Positions 45,068-55,319 of a stretch of DNA of 64,000 nucleotides are shown here, piece by piece. The notes beneath the pieces are model-generated. The model searched no databases, was not told the origin of the DNA, and was given only the letters and a program-made list of their open reading frames with translations. The position numbers and the translations under genes were made by a program. Source of the stretch: Prevotella sp. P6B1 (GTDB taxonomy: Bacteria > Bacteroidota > Bacteroidia > Bacteroidales > Bacteroidaceae); contig NZ_JNKF01000015.1 in NCBI RefSeq assembly GCF_000702825.1, positions 62,001 through 126,000 of the forward strand. The letters run 5' to 3'. Each line of letters begins with the position of its first letter. The stretch's first letter is position 1.

Positions 45068-46228
45068 TTAATTAAAGTAATTCTTGAATTTTTGGAAGAT
45101 GGAGTCGCGTGTCTGCTTATCACCCTTGAAATTGTCGCTGCCCTTGAACTGCTCAATGGTCTGCTTCTCTTCCTTGCTGAGTGTCTTTGGTACATACACG
45201 CTGATGTTTACTACCAAATCGCCGCGTCCGCTTCCATAACCCTGAACTACTGGCAGACCTTTGCCACGCAGACGAAGTGTCTTACCAGGCTGGGTGCCGT
45301 TCTCAAGTTTGACCTTTAACTTAGTGCCTTCGATAGTGGGGATTTCTATGTCGCCACCTAAGGCTGCTGTTGGGAAGTCGAGCAACAGGTTGTAAATCAA
45401 GTCATTACCATCGCGGATAAATGTCTGGTGATCCTCTTCTTCGATAAACACCTGAATGTCGCCAGCTATACCGTTGTGCTTGCCGGCATTTCCTTTTCCG
45501 GGGACGTTGACAACCATGCCTTCAGCTACACCGGCTGGGATGTTGATTTCAACAACTTCCTCACCTTTCTCAACGCCTGTTCCGCCGCAATGCTTACATT
45601 TGTTTTTGATGACCTGACCCTCGCCGCCGCAGGTAGGACAAACACTCTGCTGCTGCATCATACCGAAAATGCTCTGGGTGGTATGCGTGATGTAGCCCTG
45701 CCCATGACAGGTAGGACATTGCTCCTTCTGGCTTCCTGCCTCTGCACCGCTACCGTTACAGTGAGGGCAGGGGATATCCTTACGTACCTTGAACTTCTTG
45801 GTAACACCGGTATTGATCTCTTCGAGTGTTAGTTTCACCTTCAGTCGCAGATCGCTTCCACGATGCTGCTGCTGACGACGCTGACCACCACCGAATCCAC
45901 CGAATCCGTGACCACCGAAGATGTCGCCGAACATAGAGAAGATATCGTCCATGTTCATGTTGGTCTCAAATCCGCTGAATCCTCCGAATCCGCCACCCAT
46001 GTTAGGACCGTCGAATCCGAACTGGTCATACTGCTGACGAGTCTTCGGATCGTGCAGTACATTATATGCCTCGGCCGCCTCCTTGAATTTCTCTTCAGCT
46101 TCTTTGTCGCCGGGGTTGCGGTCAGGGTGATATTTGATGGCTATCTTTCGATATGCCTTTTTGATTTCATCTTCTGTTGCGCTCTTTTGGACGCCCAACA
46201 CCTCATAATAATCTCGTTTCTGTGCCAT
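45068..46228 (-). CDS. dnaJ: Chaperone protein DnaJ
   Basis: This 386-residue co-chaperone carries a J domain with the HPD motif ([10 protein letters not shown]), a Gly/Phe-rich linker, four CxxCxGxG zinc repeats ([32 protein letters not shown]) and the C-terminal substrate domain. It is a full type I protein that stimulates DnaK. It follows grpE by 6 bases on the minus strand. Confidence 0.97.
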   Translation of the reverse strand: MAQKRDYYEVLGVQKSATEDEIKKAYRKIAIKYHPDRNPGDKEAEEKFKEAAEAYNVLHDPKTRQQYDQFGFDGPNMGGGFGGFSGFETNMNMDDIFSMFGDIFGGHGFGGFGGGQRRQQQHRGSDLRLKVKLTLEEINTGVTKKFKVRKDIPCPHCNGSGAEAGSQKEQCPTCHGQGYITHTTQSIFGMMQQQSVCPTCGGEGQVIKNKCKHCGGTGVEKGEEVVEINIPAGVAEGMVVNVPGKGNAGKHNGIAGDIQVFIEEEDHQTFIRDGNDLIYNLLLDFPTAALGGDIEIPTIEGTKLKVKLENGTQPGKTLRLRGKGLPVVQGYGSGRGDLVVNISVYVPKTLSKEEKQTIEQFKGSDNFKGDKQTRDSIFQKFKNYFN

Positions 46229-46234
46229 ATCGGT

Positions 46235-46819
46235 TTATTGTCCTACTGCCACTTTTGCGTGGCGGATTACTTTGTCGTTCAATTTGTATCCTTCCTGCAG
46301 GCAGTCGATAACCTTACCTTTCTTGTCGTCGCCCATGCCGGGAACCATTGCTACCGCCTCGTGCAGGTCGGTATCAAAGTCGGCATCCTTGGTTTCAATC
46401 TTGCTAACGCCCTGGCTCTCGAGGGCTTTTACAAACTTGTTGTAAATCAGTTCCATACCTTCGCGCAGTACCTGTGGGTCGTCGGTCTTGGTGCCGTTGG
46501 CAATGGCACGCTCCATATCGTCGAGTATAGGGAGAATGGCTGAGATGGCCTTCTCGCCACCGTTCAGAATCAGCTCGGCACGCTCTTTCAGGGTGCGCTT
46601 GCGGTAATTCTCAAATTCGGCAGCCTTGTAGAGCAACTGTGTCTTCAGTTCCTCTATTTCCTGCTGGGCTTTTGCCAGTGGATCCTGCTCTTCTGTTTCT
46701 TCTTCCTGAGCGGCCTCTTCGGTCTTTTCTGCCTCTGCGCTCTCAGTATTCTCTGCGTTCTCTGTGTTCATCTCTTCGAGGTTCTCCTCGTTTTCGATGT
46801 TGATATCTTTTTCTGTCAT
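46235..46819 (-). CDS. grpE: Nucleotide exchange factor GrpE
   Basis: This 194-residue protein has an acidic, low-complexity N-terminus (EENLEEMNTENAENTE), a long coiled coil and the C-terminal beta-wing with the usual ending ALESQGVSKIE, LHEAVAMVPG, VIRHAKVAVGQ. It exchanges nucleotide on DnaK. dnaK is not in the window. The gene lies 50 bases after the ABC-F gene on the minus strand. Confidence 0.95.
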   Translation of the reverse strand: MTEKDINIENEENLEEMNTENAENTESAEAEKTEEAAQEEETEEQDPLAKAQQEIEELKTQLLYKAAEFENYRKRTLKERAELILNGGEKAISAILPILDDMERAIANGTKTDDPQVLREGMELIYNKFVKALESQGVSKIETKDADFDTDLHEAVAMVPGMGDDKKGKVIDCLQEGYKLNDKVIRHAKVAVGQ

Positions 46820-46869
46820 AATAGCGATTTTTAAAGTTCTGCTGATAGTTTAGCAAAATCCGTGCCAAT

Positions 46870-48492
<1,623 letters not shown>

Positions 48493-48517
48493 TTAACTTA
48501 TATATTATTTTGGGCTG

Positions 48518-48549
48518 CAAAGGTACGAAAAATAATTGATATTACCAAA
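48518..48549 (-). promoter_or_regulatory. Promoter of the ABC-F gene
   Basis: TTTG (48549-48546), 20 bases and TACCTTTG (48525-48518) on the minus strand; a perfect match. It probably also serves grpE, dnaJ and folC. Confidence 0.75.
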
Positions 48550-48553
48550 TTTT

Positions 48554-49624
48554 CTACAACATTCCCTTTGTAGAGGGTAACTCATAGTGGTAGATATCTC
48601 GACGTACAGCCATTTTCAGCGCTCTTGCCAGGGCTTTGAAGATGCCTTCAATCTTGTGATGCTCATTCTGACCTTCGGCTTTGATGTTCAGGTTCATCTT
48701 CGAGGCATCGCTCAGGCTCTTAAAGAAGTGCAGGAACATCTCGGTGGGCATTTCGCCTATTTTCTCACGATGGAACTCGGCGTCCCAAACCAGCCAGGGG
48801 CGTCCGCCGAAATCCAGACAGGCTGAGCACAGGCAATCGTCCATAGGTAGGCAATAGCCATAGCGCTCGATGCCTCGCTTGTCGCCCAGAGCCTGTAGAA
48901 TACATTCGCCCAGGGCAATAGCCGTGTCTTCTATGGTGTGATGCTCGTCAACCTCCAGATCGCCTTTGGTGTGGATGGTCAGGTCTATCATTCCGTGCTT
49001 ACCGATCTGTTCCAGCATATGGTCGAAGAATCCTAAGCCAGTACTGATGTCGCATTTTCCCGATCCGTCGAGGTTTACTTTTACCCAGATGTCGGTCTCT
49101 TTCGTGGTGCGCTTCACTTCGGCTGTGCGCTCGCCGGCAAACAGCAGTTCGGCTATCTTGTTCCAAGTGATACCCTCGTCGCTCAGAATCAGCGATTTGC
49201 AACCGATATTCTTGGCGAACTGTCGGTCGGTTTCGCGATCGCCAATTACGTACGAGTTGGCGATGTCGTAGTCGGGATTGTTAATATATTTTTCTACCAA
49301 TCCGATGCTTGGCTTACGGGTTGGTGCGTTGTCTTCGGGGAAGTGAGGGTCGATCAGAATCTCGTCGAAGGTAATGCCTTCGCCCTCAAGTGTTTGCAGA
49401 ATGAAGTTATGTACGGGCCAGAATGTGTCTTCGGGGAAACTCTCTGTTCCTAAGCCATCCTGATTACTAACCATCACAAACTCAAAGTCCAGTTTCTCGC
49501 GGATAAAGGCCAGGTTGCGGAATACGCCTTTTACGAATTTTAGTTTTTCAAAGCTGTCAATCTGCTCGTCGGCAGGTTCCTCAATCAGCGTTCCGTCGCG
49601 GTCGATAAATAAAATCTTTTTCAT
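48554..49624 (-). CDS. hisB: Bifunctional histidinol-phosphatase/imidazoleglycerol-phosphate dehydratase
   Basis: This 356-residue fusion has an N-terminal HAD phosphatase ([12 protein letters not shown] with Asp8 and Asp10; [13 protein letters not shown]) and a C-terminal dehydratase ([48 protein letters not shown]). It performs two steps of histidine synthesis. Its start overlaps the preceding membrane-protein gene stop by 4 bases (ATGA). It is unusual in lying far from hisGDC at 21.7-24.9 kb. Confidence 0.95.
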   Translation of the reverse strand: MKKILFIDRDGTLIEEPADEQIDSFEKLKFVKGVFRNLAFIREKLDFEFVMVSNQDGLGTESFPEDTFWPVHNFILQTLEGEGITFDEILIDPHFPEDNAPTRKPSIGLVEKYINNPDYDIANSYVIGDRETDRQFAKNIGCKSLILSDEGITWNKIAELLFAGERTAEVKRTTKETDIWVKVNLDGSGKCDISTGLGFFDHMLEQIGKHGMIDLTIHTKGDLEVDEHHTIEDTAIALGECILQALGDKRGIERYGYCLPMDDCLCSACLDFGGRPWLVWDAEFHREKIGEMPTEMFLHFFKSLSDASKMNLNIKAEGQNEHHKIEGIFKALARALKMAVRRDIYHYELPSTKGML

Positions 49625-50235
49625 ATTGTTTTCTTGTTGAATTCTTCTTTCTCTTTGTCCTGCATGTATATCGATATCTTAACCAGATACATGGGCAGTA
49701 CCATGGTGAGCCATACGTATGCCTGGATAAAACCAGCTATTGCAAATACTGCGATGCTTAGCCATTTTACGCTGTCGGGCATCCCCGATGGATCGCCGTA
49801 TAGCATGCCTATCTGCGATTGCCAGTTGGCTGTTATCAGTATGACTGTGGGCAGGGTGGTTAGTAATGCCAGTAGTGCTACGATGATGAGGCTCACAAAG
49901 GCTACTAATAATAGCTTGCCTATGTGTGCCATCCATGCGCCGTAGCGCAGGGCTACGGGGGGGAGCATCTGCAACTTCTTAAGGCGCCATTTGGCTGCGG
50001 CCAGCCAGGTGCCTACAGCTACTATGGCCAGTATCGAAGCGGGTAAGAGTAGGGTGGGTGATATCAGTACAGGCAGAGCCTGAGCCACAGCCGCGAGGAG
50101 TGCAAAGCCGATGGCCAGCCACCAGGTGGCACGGAAAATTTTCCGGAAGTTGGCGCTGTACAACTGGTAGCCCTCGCGAATGCAAGCCTGACTGCTACGC
50201 ACCTTCATTTCTATCTCTTTTTTCTCTGTTTCCAT
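49621..50235 (-). CDS. Multi-helix membrane protein of unknown function
   Basis: This 204-residue protein has a basic N-terminal segment ([21 protein letters not shown]) and about four hydrophobic stretches: [56 protein letters not shown] and [22 protein letters not shown] do not recognise a family. It is followed by hisB with a 4-base overlap, which is probably genetic convenience rather than a shared pathway. It has its own promoter. Confidence 0.8.
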   Translation of the reverse strand: METEKKEIEMKVRSSQACIREGYQLYSANFRKIFRATWWLAIGFALLAAVAQALPVLISPTLLLPASILAIVAVGTWLAAAKWRLKKLQMLPPVALRYGAWMAHIGKLLLVAFVSLIIVALLALLTTLPTVILITANWQSQIGMLYGDPSGMPDSVKWLSIAVFAIAGFIQAYVWLTMVLPMYLVKISIYMQDKEKEEFNKKTI

Positions 50236-50258
50236 TGCTAATTCTATTTTTTCGAGTG

Positions 50259-50266
50259 CAAAGATA
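50259..50266 (-). promoter_or_regulatory. Putative -7 element of the membrane-protein/hisB operon
   Basis: TATCTTTG on the minus strand. TTTA, 19 bases upstream, could be the -33 element. Confidence 0.6.
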
Positions 50267-50309
50267 GTAATTTTTAAGCATGGATTAAACGGAATTCACA
50301 GATTTTTTT

Positions 50310-50317
50310 TATCTTTG
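50310..50317 (+). promoter_or_regulatory. Putative -7 element of the Gfo/Idh/MocA operon
   Basis: TATCTTTG, 16 bases before the ATG at 50334; the -33 element is not clear. Confidence 0.55.
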
Positions 50318-50333
50318 CACCAAATTTTTAATA

Positions 50334-51326
50334 ATGAAGTTATTAAGATGGGGTTTCATAGGCTGTGGCGAAGTGACCGAGAAGAAGAGCGGTCCCGCAT
50401 TCAGCGAGGTTGAAGGTTCGAGTGTGGTGGCTGTGATGAGTCGCACCGAGAAACATGCGCGTACTTATGCTGTTCAGCATGGAATCGCCAAGTGGTATAC
50501 CGATGCTCAGGAAATGATTGATGATCCTGATGTGAATGCCATTTATGTGGCTACACCGCCTTCAAGTCATGCTACCTACGCTATTATGGCTATGAAGGCA
50601 GGTAAACCCGTTTACGTAGAAAAACCTTTGGCTGCCAGTTATGAGGATTGCGCCCGTATCAATCGTATTAGCGAACAAACGGGTGTGCCTTGCTTTGTTG
50701 CCTACTATCGTCGCTATCTGCCTTATTTCCAGAAAGTAAAGGATATTGTGAATAGTGGTCAGATTGGCAAGATCATCAATGTGCAGATACGTTATACAGA
50801 ACCGCCTCGTCAGGCCGACCTTGATGCTATCGCCAATCATGAGCCCTTGCCTTGGCGCTTGCAGCCCGAGATTGCGGGTGGTGGTTATTTCTATGATATG
50901 GCCCCCCATCAGCTCGACATACTTCAGGACCTGTTCGGGGTTATCCTTGAGGCGCGAGGTATTTGCAGTAATCGTGGCGGATTATACAAGGCTGAGGATT
51001 CTGTGAGCGCCTGTTTCCAGTTTGAGAATGGCTTGCCGGGTAGTGGGTCGTGGTGCTATGTGGCCCATGAGTCGGCTCGCGAAGACTGTATTGAGATTAT
51101 TGGCACCGAAGGACAGGTAAGTTTCTCGGTGTTCGATTATACGCCTATTCGCCTACAGACTACTCAGGGTGAAGAGCGTATCACAGTACCTAACCCGCCC
51201 TATGTGCAATATCCTATCATTAAGAATGTGATAGAGCATCTGCAGGGCTTGGGGGTATGTGAGTGTACTAGCGTGTCGGCCACACCTGTTAATTGGGTGA
51301 TGGATCGTATCTTGGGCAAATTCTGA
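50334..51326 (+). CDS. Gfo/Idh/MocA family oxidoreductase
   Basis: This 330-residue NAD(P)-dependent dehydrogenase has a Rossmann start (WGFIGCGEVTEKKSGPAF), the catalytic-lysine motif VYVEKPLAAS, the second-domain GGGYFYDMAPHQLDIL and a family C-domain. No signal peptide is present. The substrate, probably a sugar or cyclitol, cannot be read from sequence. Its neighbours are cell-envelope-related proteins, DUF4421 and DUF1460, 13 bases downstream. Confidence 0.9.
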   Translation: MKLLRWGFIGCGEVTEKKSGPAFSEVEGSSVVAVMSRTEKHARTYAVQHGIAKWYTDAQEMIDDPDVNAIYVATPPSSHATYAIMAMKAGKPVYVEKPLAASYEDCARINRISEQTGVPCFVAYYRRYLPYFQKVKDIVNSGQIGKIINVQIRYTEPPRQADLDAIANHEPLPWRLQPEIAGGGYFYDMAPHQLDILQDLFGVILEARGICSNRGGLYKAEDSVSACFQFENGLPGSGSWCYVAHESAREDCIEIIGTEGQVSFSVFDYTPIRLQTTQGEERITVPNPPYVQYPIIKNVIEHLQGLGVCECTSVSATPVNWVMDRILGKF

Positions 51327-51339
51327 TTATTCATTGTGT

Positions 51340-52431
51340 ATGAAGTTTGTGTTGTTGGTGTTGTCGTGGATAATGGTTGGGCTGAGTGCTATTGCTGCTG
51401 AGCCCGATACGTTGGCTACTGATACACTCGACAATGATAATCGGATGGGTTTGATTCGTCGTACCGTGCGTGGGTTTGACCGTCTGAATGATGAGTATAT
51501 CGAACCGCAGCACTATGAGTTTACGGTGATGGGTCAGATTACTCGTACCTATGAGAGCTTCGTGTTGGGCAGCAACGGACAGGAGATAACGCTGGCTCCC
51601 GATGGGCGCACTAAGATCGGGCCGTACTTCGGTTGGCGCTGGTTCTTCTTAGGCTATACTTTCGATATCCACAATTTGGGGTTTAGTCAGAGTGGCTTAC
51701 GCAAGGAGTTCGATCTGAGTATCTATTCGTCGCAGGTGGGTATCGATATTTTCTATCGTCGTACAGGTAACGACTATAAGATCCGGGACGTGCGACTGGG
51801 TTATGGTATTAATGGCGATTTGTTTGAAGGCATACCTTTCGATGGTGTCAATGTGGGCATCACAGGTGCCAGCGCCTATTATATCTTTAACCACGGTAGG
51901 TTCTCTTATCCAGCAGCCTTCAGTCAGAGCACTTGTCAGAAGATTAGTTGCGGTTCGTGGATGGCTGGCATCGGCTTTACCAGGAATAGCCTGGATATGG
52001 ATTACGATAAGCTGGTTTCTACCCTCAGGTCGCGAATGGAACGGGCGCAAGAACTTCGGGTTGATAGTGGTATGATGTTCAGCGGTATCAAATATAGCGA
52101 TTTTATGATATCGGGTGGCTATGCCTATAACTGGGTGTTTGCCAAGAACTGGTTGTTCTGTGCCAGCGGACAGTTGGCTGTATGTTATAAGTCGAGCTAT
52201 GGCAAGGTGGCTGATGAGAAAACTGGGTTCAGTATGGAGAAAGTGAATCTTGATGGAATAGGCCGCTTTGGTGTTGTATATAACAATACTCGCTGGTATG
52301 CCGGCTGTAGTGCCATCCTGCGGTCAAATAACTATCGCACATCACGCTTTACAGCCAATAACATCTTTGGCTCATTTAATGCCTATATAGGCTATAACTT
52401 TATGTTGAAAAAGAAATATCGTAAGGCATGA
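51340..52431 (+). CDS. DUF4421 family outer-membrane or periplasmic protein
   Basis: This 363-residue protein has a signal peptide (ending SAIAAEP) and a pattern of alternating aromatic and polar strands (GPYFGWRWFFLGYTFDI, YSSQVGIDIFYRRTGNDY, GSWMAGIGFTRNSLD) that suggests an outer-membrane barrel. It ends in IGYNFMLKKKYRKA. I recognise it as DUF4421, a Bacteroidetes-specific family of unknown function. The ATG at 51340 is preferred to a TTG at 51334. It overlaps the DUF1460 gene by 4 bases. Confidence 0.85.
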   Translation: MKFVLLVLSWIMVGLSAIAAEPDTLATDTLDNDNRMGLIRRTVRGFDRLNDEYIEPQHYEFTVMGQITRTYESFVLGSNGQEITLAPDGRTKIGPYFGWRWFFLGYTFDIHNLGFSQSGLRKEFDLSIYSSQVGIDIFYRRTGNDYKIRDVRLGYGINGDLFEGIPFDGVNVGITGASAYYIFNHGRFSYPAAFSQSTCQKISCGSWMAGIGFTRNSLDMDYDKLVSTLRSRMERAQELRVDSGMMFSGIKYSDFMISGGYAYNWVFAKNWLFCASGQLAVCYKSSYGKVADEKTGFSMEKVNLDGIGRFGVVYNNTRWYAGCSAILRSNNYRTSRFTANNIFGSFNAYIGYNFMLKKKYRKA

Positions 52432-53291
52432 AACGATTTCTATATATAATAATAGGTATAAGCGTTTGCCTGGTATCGCATGCTGCGGGTCTGAGCCGTG
52501 TAAAAGCTCTGCCTCAGGATAGTGTTACCATCTGCCGACTTCTGGCTGAGGCGAAAAAGCAGCCGGCGTCGACCTGTCTGCCGCTGTTCTTTGCCAAGAA
52601 GTTCCTGGGCGTGCCCTATGTTGCTTTTACCCTTGAGGGTGATAAGCATGAGCGACTGGTGATAAATACCCGCCAGCTGGACTGTACCACGCTTGTTGAG
52701 ACTGTTACCGCTCTGACTCTTTGTGCCCAGCATAAGGATTACTCATGGTTCGCTTACCAGCATGCGCTCATTGATCTGCGTTATCGTGGTGGTGTTATCA
52801 AGGAGTATCCCAGCAGGTTGCATTATTTTACCGAGTGGATCACGGATAATACCCGTGCCGGTGTGGTTAGCGAGATTCAAGCGCCTAATCCGCCGTTTAC
52901 GGCAGTACAGCATGTCAATGTCAATTATATGAGTACCCATCCCCAGAGCTATCAGGCGTTACGTGAGCATCCTGATTTCGTGAGTGCTATCAGTAAGATG
53001 GAGCGTAGGGTGTCGGGTGCAAAATACCGATTCATCCCCAAGAAATCCGTGGGCAATGATAAGTTGCTCCGCCGGGTGATTAAGGATGGTGATATCATAG
53101 CGATTACTTGTAATAAGGCGGGCCTGGATATTGCTCATCTGGGGTTTGCCTTGTGGCGTAAGGATGGGTTGCATCTGCTCAACGCATCGCAACTGCATCA
53201 CAAAGTGGTGATTGAGCCTATGACGCTCTACCAGTATCTGCAGAAGCATCCCTCGCATACAGGAATCAGAATTATACGAATTATTAAGTAA
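52428..53291 (+). CDS. DUF1460 family exported amidase-like protein (NlpC/P60-related)
   Basis: This 287-residue protein has a signal peptide (CLVSHAAGLS) and the DUF1460 core: LDCTTLVETVTAL with candidate nucleophile Cys86, YRGGVIKEYPSRLHYFTEW, GDIIAITCNKAGLDIAHLGF with a candidate catalytic His, and HLLNASQLHHKVV. The family resembles NlpC/P60 cysteine peptidases and is annotated as N-acetylmuramoyl-L-alanine amidase-like, so it may act on peptidoglycan in the periplasm. It overlaps the previous gene by ATGA, indicating one operon. The substrate is not proven. Confidence 0.88.
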   Translation: MKRFLYIIIGISVCLVSHAAGLSRVKALPQDSVTICRLLAEAKKQPASTCLPLFFAKKFLGVPYVAFTLEGDKHERLVINTRQLDCTTLVETVTALTLCAQHKDYSWFAYQHALIDLRYRGGVIKEYPSRLHYFTEWITDNTRAGVVSEIQAPNPPFTAVQHVNVNYMSTHPQSYQALREHPDFVSAISKMERRVSGAKYRFIPKKSVGNDKLLRRVIKDGDIIAITCNKAGLDIAHLGFALWRKDGLHLLNASQLHHKVVIEPMTLYQYLQKHPSHTGIRIIRIIK

Positions 53292-53324
53292 CTTAAAAAA
53301 ATAACTTAACCAAAGGTGAAAATT

Positions 53325-53717
53325 ATGGAATTACCCGATTTTATGAGTTATGCGAACAAGTTTTCGCAGTCGGAATTTGCAGAGAAGATTGCACGTATCG
53401 CAAAGCGTGCAGGTGCTAAACTGGTTTATGCTGCTCTGATCCTCTATTACACGTTGCAGAGCGACAAGGTGAGCAAGGCCGATAAGGCTATCATCATTGG
53501 TGCATTGGGCTATATGATCAGTCCGCTTGATGTGATTCCCGATGCCATTCCCATCGCAGGCTTGACCGACGATCTGGCAGTACTGCTTTATGTGCTGAAG
53601 AAAGTGTGGACTGGTATCGATCCCGAGATTGTGGAGCAGGCCAAGAGCAAGCTGTCGCGTTGGTTCGACGAGGAAGAGATTGCTGAGATAGGCGATATTT
53701 TCGGTCCCGAAGAATAA
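53325..53717 (+). CDS. DUF1232 (YkvA-like) membrane protein
   Basis: This 130-residue protein contains the YkvA/DUF1232 core ADKAIIIGALGYMISPLDVI and PDAIPIAGLTDDLAVL, which forms two short hydrophobic segments, and an acidic end (EEEIAEIGDIFGPEE). The start at the ATG at 53325 is preferred to a GTG three codons upstream. The function is unknown. It ends at a bidirectional terminator. Confidence 0.88.
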   Translation: MELPDFMSYANKFSQSEFAEKIARIAKRAGAKLVYAALILYYTLQSDKVSKADKAIIIGALGYMISPLDVIPDAIPIAGLTDDLAVLLYVLKKVWTGIDPEIVEQAKSKLSRWFDEEEIAEIGDIFGPEE

Positions 53718-53736
53718 GATCTGTAGAAAATGAAAA

Positions 53737-53757
53737 AACCTCCCGAATTGGGAGGTT
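53737..53757. terminator. Bidirectional terminator between DUF1232 gene and tRNA-Cys
   Basis: AACCTCCC (53737-53744) pairs with GGGAGGTT (53750-53757), flanked by A and T runs on both sides. Confidence 0.85.
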
Positions 53758-53764
53758 TTTCGTG

Positions 53765-53836
53765 AGGTGCCTGGCGGATTCGAACCGCCGTAGACGGTTT
53801 TGCAGACCGTTGACTAAGCCACTCATCCAAGGCACC
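53765..53836 (-). tRNA. tRNA-Cys (GCA)
   Basis: A 72-nt tRNA on the minus strand. Acceptor GGTGCCT/AGGCACC, anticodon stem ACGGT/ACCGT with loop CTGCAAA (anticodon GCA), T arm GGCGG-TTCGAAT-CCGCC. The discriminator is U73, the identity base of tRNA-Cys. CCA is not encoded. Confidence 0.95.
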
Positions 53837-53875
53837 ATGATTGGTATGGCCAGCGCGCTTTCTTAAACGCGGGTG

Positions 53876-53907
53876 CAAAGGTAGTGAGTTTTTTTGAGAC
53901 CACCAAA
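53876..53907 (-). promoter_or_regulatory. Promoter of tRNA-Cys
   Basis: TTTG (53907-53904), 20 bases and TACCTTTG (53883-53876) on the minus strand; a perfect consensus match. Confidence 0.8.
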
Positions 53908-53915
53908 TTTTTTAG

Positions 53916-54104
53916 CTACTTTTTCGCGCAGCACGTGCTTTTTTTCTGTTTTTTGCACTCCTTGGCGTGTTCTTTCAGCTCTTTCAGTTGGCATCCGTCG
54001 CATCCTTCGCATGGATTCTTGGTTTTCTGAAAGTGTTGGTACCCCCACCAGCCAGCGTAGCATATTGCTCCAATCAGAATTATAGTTACTGCAATAGTCT
54101 GCAT
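53916..54104 (-). CDS. Small Cys-rich membrane protein (FeoB-associated type)
   Basis: This 62-residue protein has an N-terminal helix (AVTIILIGAICYAGWWGY) and a basic, Cys-rich tail with Cys32, Cys35 and Cys38 (CEGCDGC), Cys50 and the pair Cys58-Cys59. The pattern matches the FeoB-associated Cys-rich family, usually next to feoAB. No feoAB is in the window. It follows the lipid kinase gene after 15 bases. A role in metal handling is inferred from the family name only. Confidence 0.75.
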   Translation of the reverse strand: MQTIAVTIILIGAICYAGWWGYQHFQKTKNPCEGCDGCQLKELKEHAKECKKQKKSTCCAKK

Positions 54105-54119
54105 AGGTAGCCTTCGGGA

Positions 54120-55157
54120 TTAAAGTTTTGTGAGCTTGCGTAACAGTACCTTATTGATGACCTGGAAGCGGTGACCTTGACGCTCGATGTCCTCGCGTAC
54201 ATTGTTTATATTATTAAAAAAGTCGCTGAAAGCATTCAGTAGTGGGTTGGGTTGGCCGGCGTCCTCGGTGGCGTCGGGGTTGATGAGAATCTTAATGCCT
54301 TGATGCTCAATGTGTACATCGATGTCCTTGCCGGTCATAATGGGGTCGCCATCGTAGTGTATTGCACCTGGCGCTTTACGGGTGATATGCAGCGTTTTGG
54401 TGCGGAACGTCTTGATTTTTGAATTGTTGTGCATGGTCTTCATAAACAGGTCGGCAGCTATCTGTGGTGCATCGAGTGCTGTAAACGGTTCCATCACAAT
54501 CACGTCCATCTCGCCATCCTTCATGGTGGCGCCTGGCGCAATATAGGCGTTATTGCCGTATTGCGAGGCGTTGGCGCAGGCAATCAGGAATGCCTTATAT
54601 TTCTTGGCGCCGGTATCGTCGCTCACTTCATAGGTTTCAGGCTTGTATTTCAGTCCTTCCTTCAGTACATTCTCCACGTAGGTGATAGGTCCGCGTTTGC
54701 CTGCTTCGGCAAACTTCAGCGAGATAAAGGCATCGAATCCCATGCCGCAGGTGCAGAAGAAAGGCATACCGTTGATGACGCCATAGTCGAATTTATCAAC
54801 CTTACAGCTATTGATGACGCCAATAGCCTTTTTTAAGTCCATGGGCAGGCACAGGTGCCTTGCCAGTCCGTTTCCGCTGCCGCAGGGGATGATGGCGAGT
54901 GCTGTATCTGTGTGTACCAGCGAGCGTGCCACCTCGTTGACGGTGCCGTCGCCACCCACAGCCACAACGATATCAACACCCTCTTCGGCTTTATGTTTAG
55001 CTATTTCTGCAGCATGGCCGCGATATTCAGTAAAGCAAATTTCTATGTCGAACAGCTCCTTGTCAAGTATCTGTTCTATCATGGCGGGAATCTCTTCTTT
55101 GGAGTGGGTTCCCGATTTTGGGTTCAGGATAAATGTAATTTTCTTCTTTTTCGTCAT
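54120..55157 (-). CDS. Diacylglycerol kinase-family lipid kinase
   Basis: This 345-residue protein of the DAGK catalytic/YegS family phosphorylates a lipid or sphingoid base. The nucleotide motif VGGDGTVNEV, PCGSGNGLARHL and FCTCGMGFDAF are conserved, with a C-terminal IHYDGDPIMTGKD region. The ATG at 55157 is used; an 18-residue upstream extension has no support. It diverges from the serine palmitoyltransferase gene across 162 bases. In Bacteroides, sphingolipid genes have such a kinase close by, so a sphingoid or ceramide substrate is plausible, not shown. Confidence 0.88.
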   Translation of the reverse strand: MTKKKKITFILNPKSGTHSKEEIPAMIEQILDKELFDIEICFTEYRGHAAEIAKHKAEEGVDIVVAVGGDGTVNEVARSLVHTDTALAIIPCGSGNGLARHLCLPMDLKKAIGVINSCKVDKFDYGVINGMPFFCTCGMGFDAFISLKFAEAGKRGPITYVENVLKEGLKYKPETYEVSDDTGAKKYKAFLIACANASQYGNNAYIAPGATMKDGEMDVIVMEPFTALDAPQIAADLFMKTMHNNSKIKTFRTKTLHITRKAPGAIHYDGDPIMTGKDIDVHIEHQGIKILINPDATEDAGQPNPLLNAFSDFFNNINNVREDIERQGHRFQVINKVLLRKLTKL

Positions 55158-55166
55158 AAGCGTGTG

Positions 55167-55174
55167 CAAATTTA
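55167..55174 (-). promoter_or_regulatory. Putative -7 element of the lipid kinase gene
   Basis: TAAATTTG on the minus strand, 9 bases before the ATG at 55157. TTTTG lies about 24 bases upstream, a poor fit. The short distance also suggests a very short leader. Confidence 0.45.
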
Positions 55175-55244
55175 CGAATTTTGAGTGAAAAAAGAGGGCA
55201 AAATGGAGCAAAAAGTAGTAAAATCAATTATTTATTGATAAAAA

Positions 55245-55277
55245 TTTGCACGAATTGCCGAAAAATGTGTATCTTTG
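55245..55277 (+). promoter_or_regulatory. Promoter of the serine palmitoyltransferase gene
   Basis: TTTG (55245-55248), 21 bases, then TATCTTTG (55270-55277). Confidence 0.7.
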
Positions 55278-55319
55278 CACCCTGAAATTTAAAATTAGTA
55301 GAACATTACCTATATCGGA

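Noticed and set aside
55158..55211. 18-residue upstream extension of the lipid kinase
   Set aside because: It crosses a -7 element and has no conserved residues; the family starts at KKITFILNPKSG.
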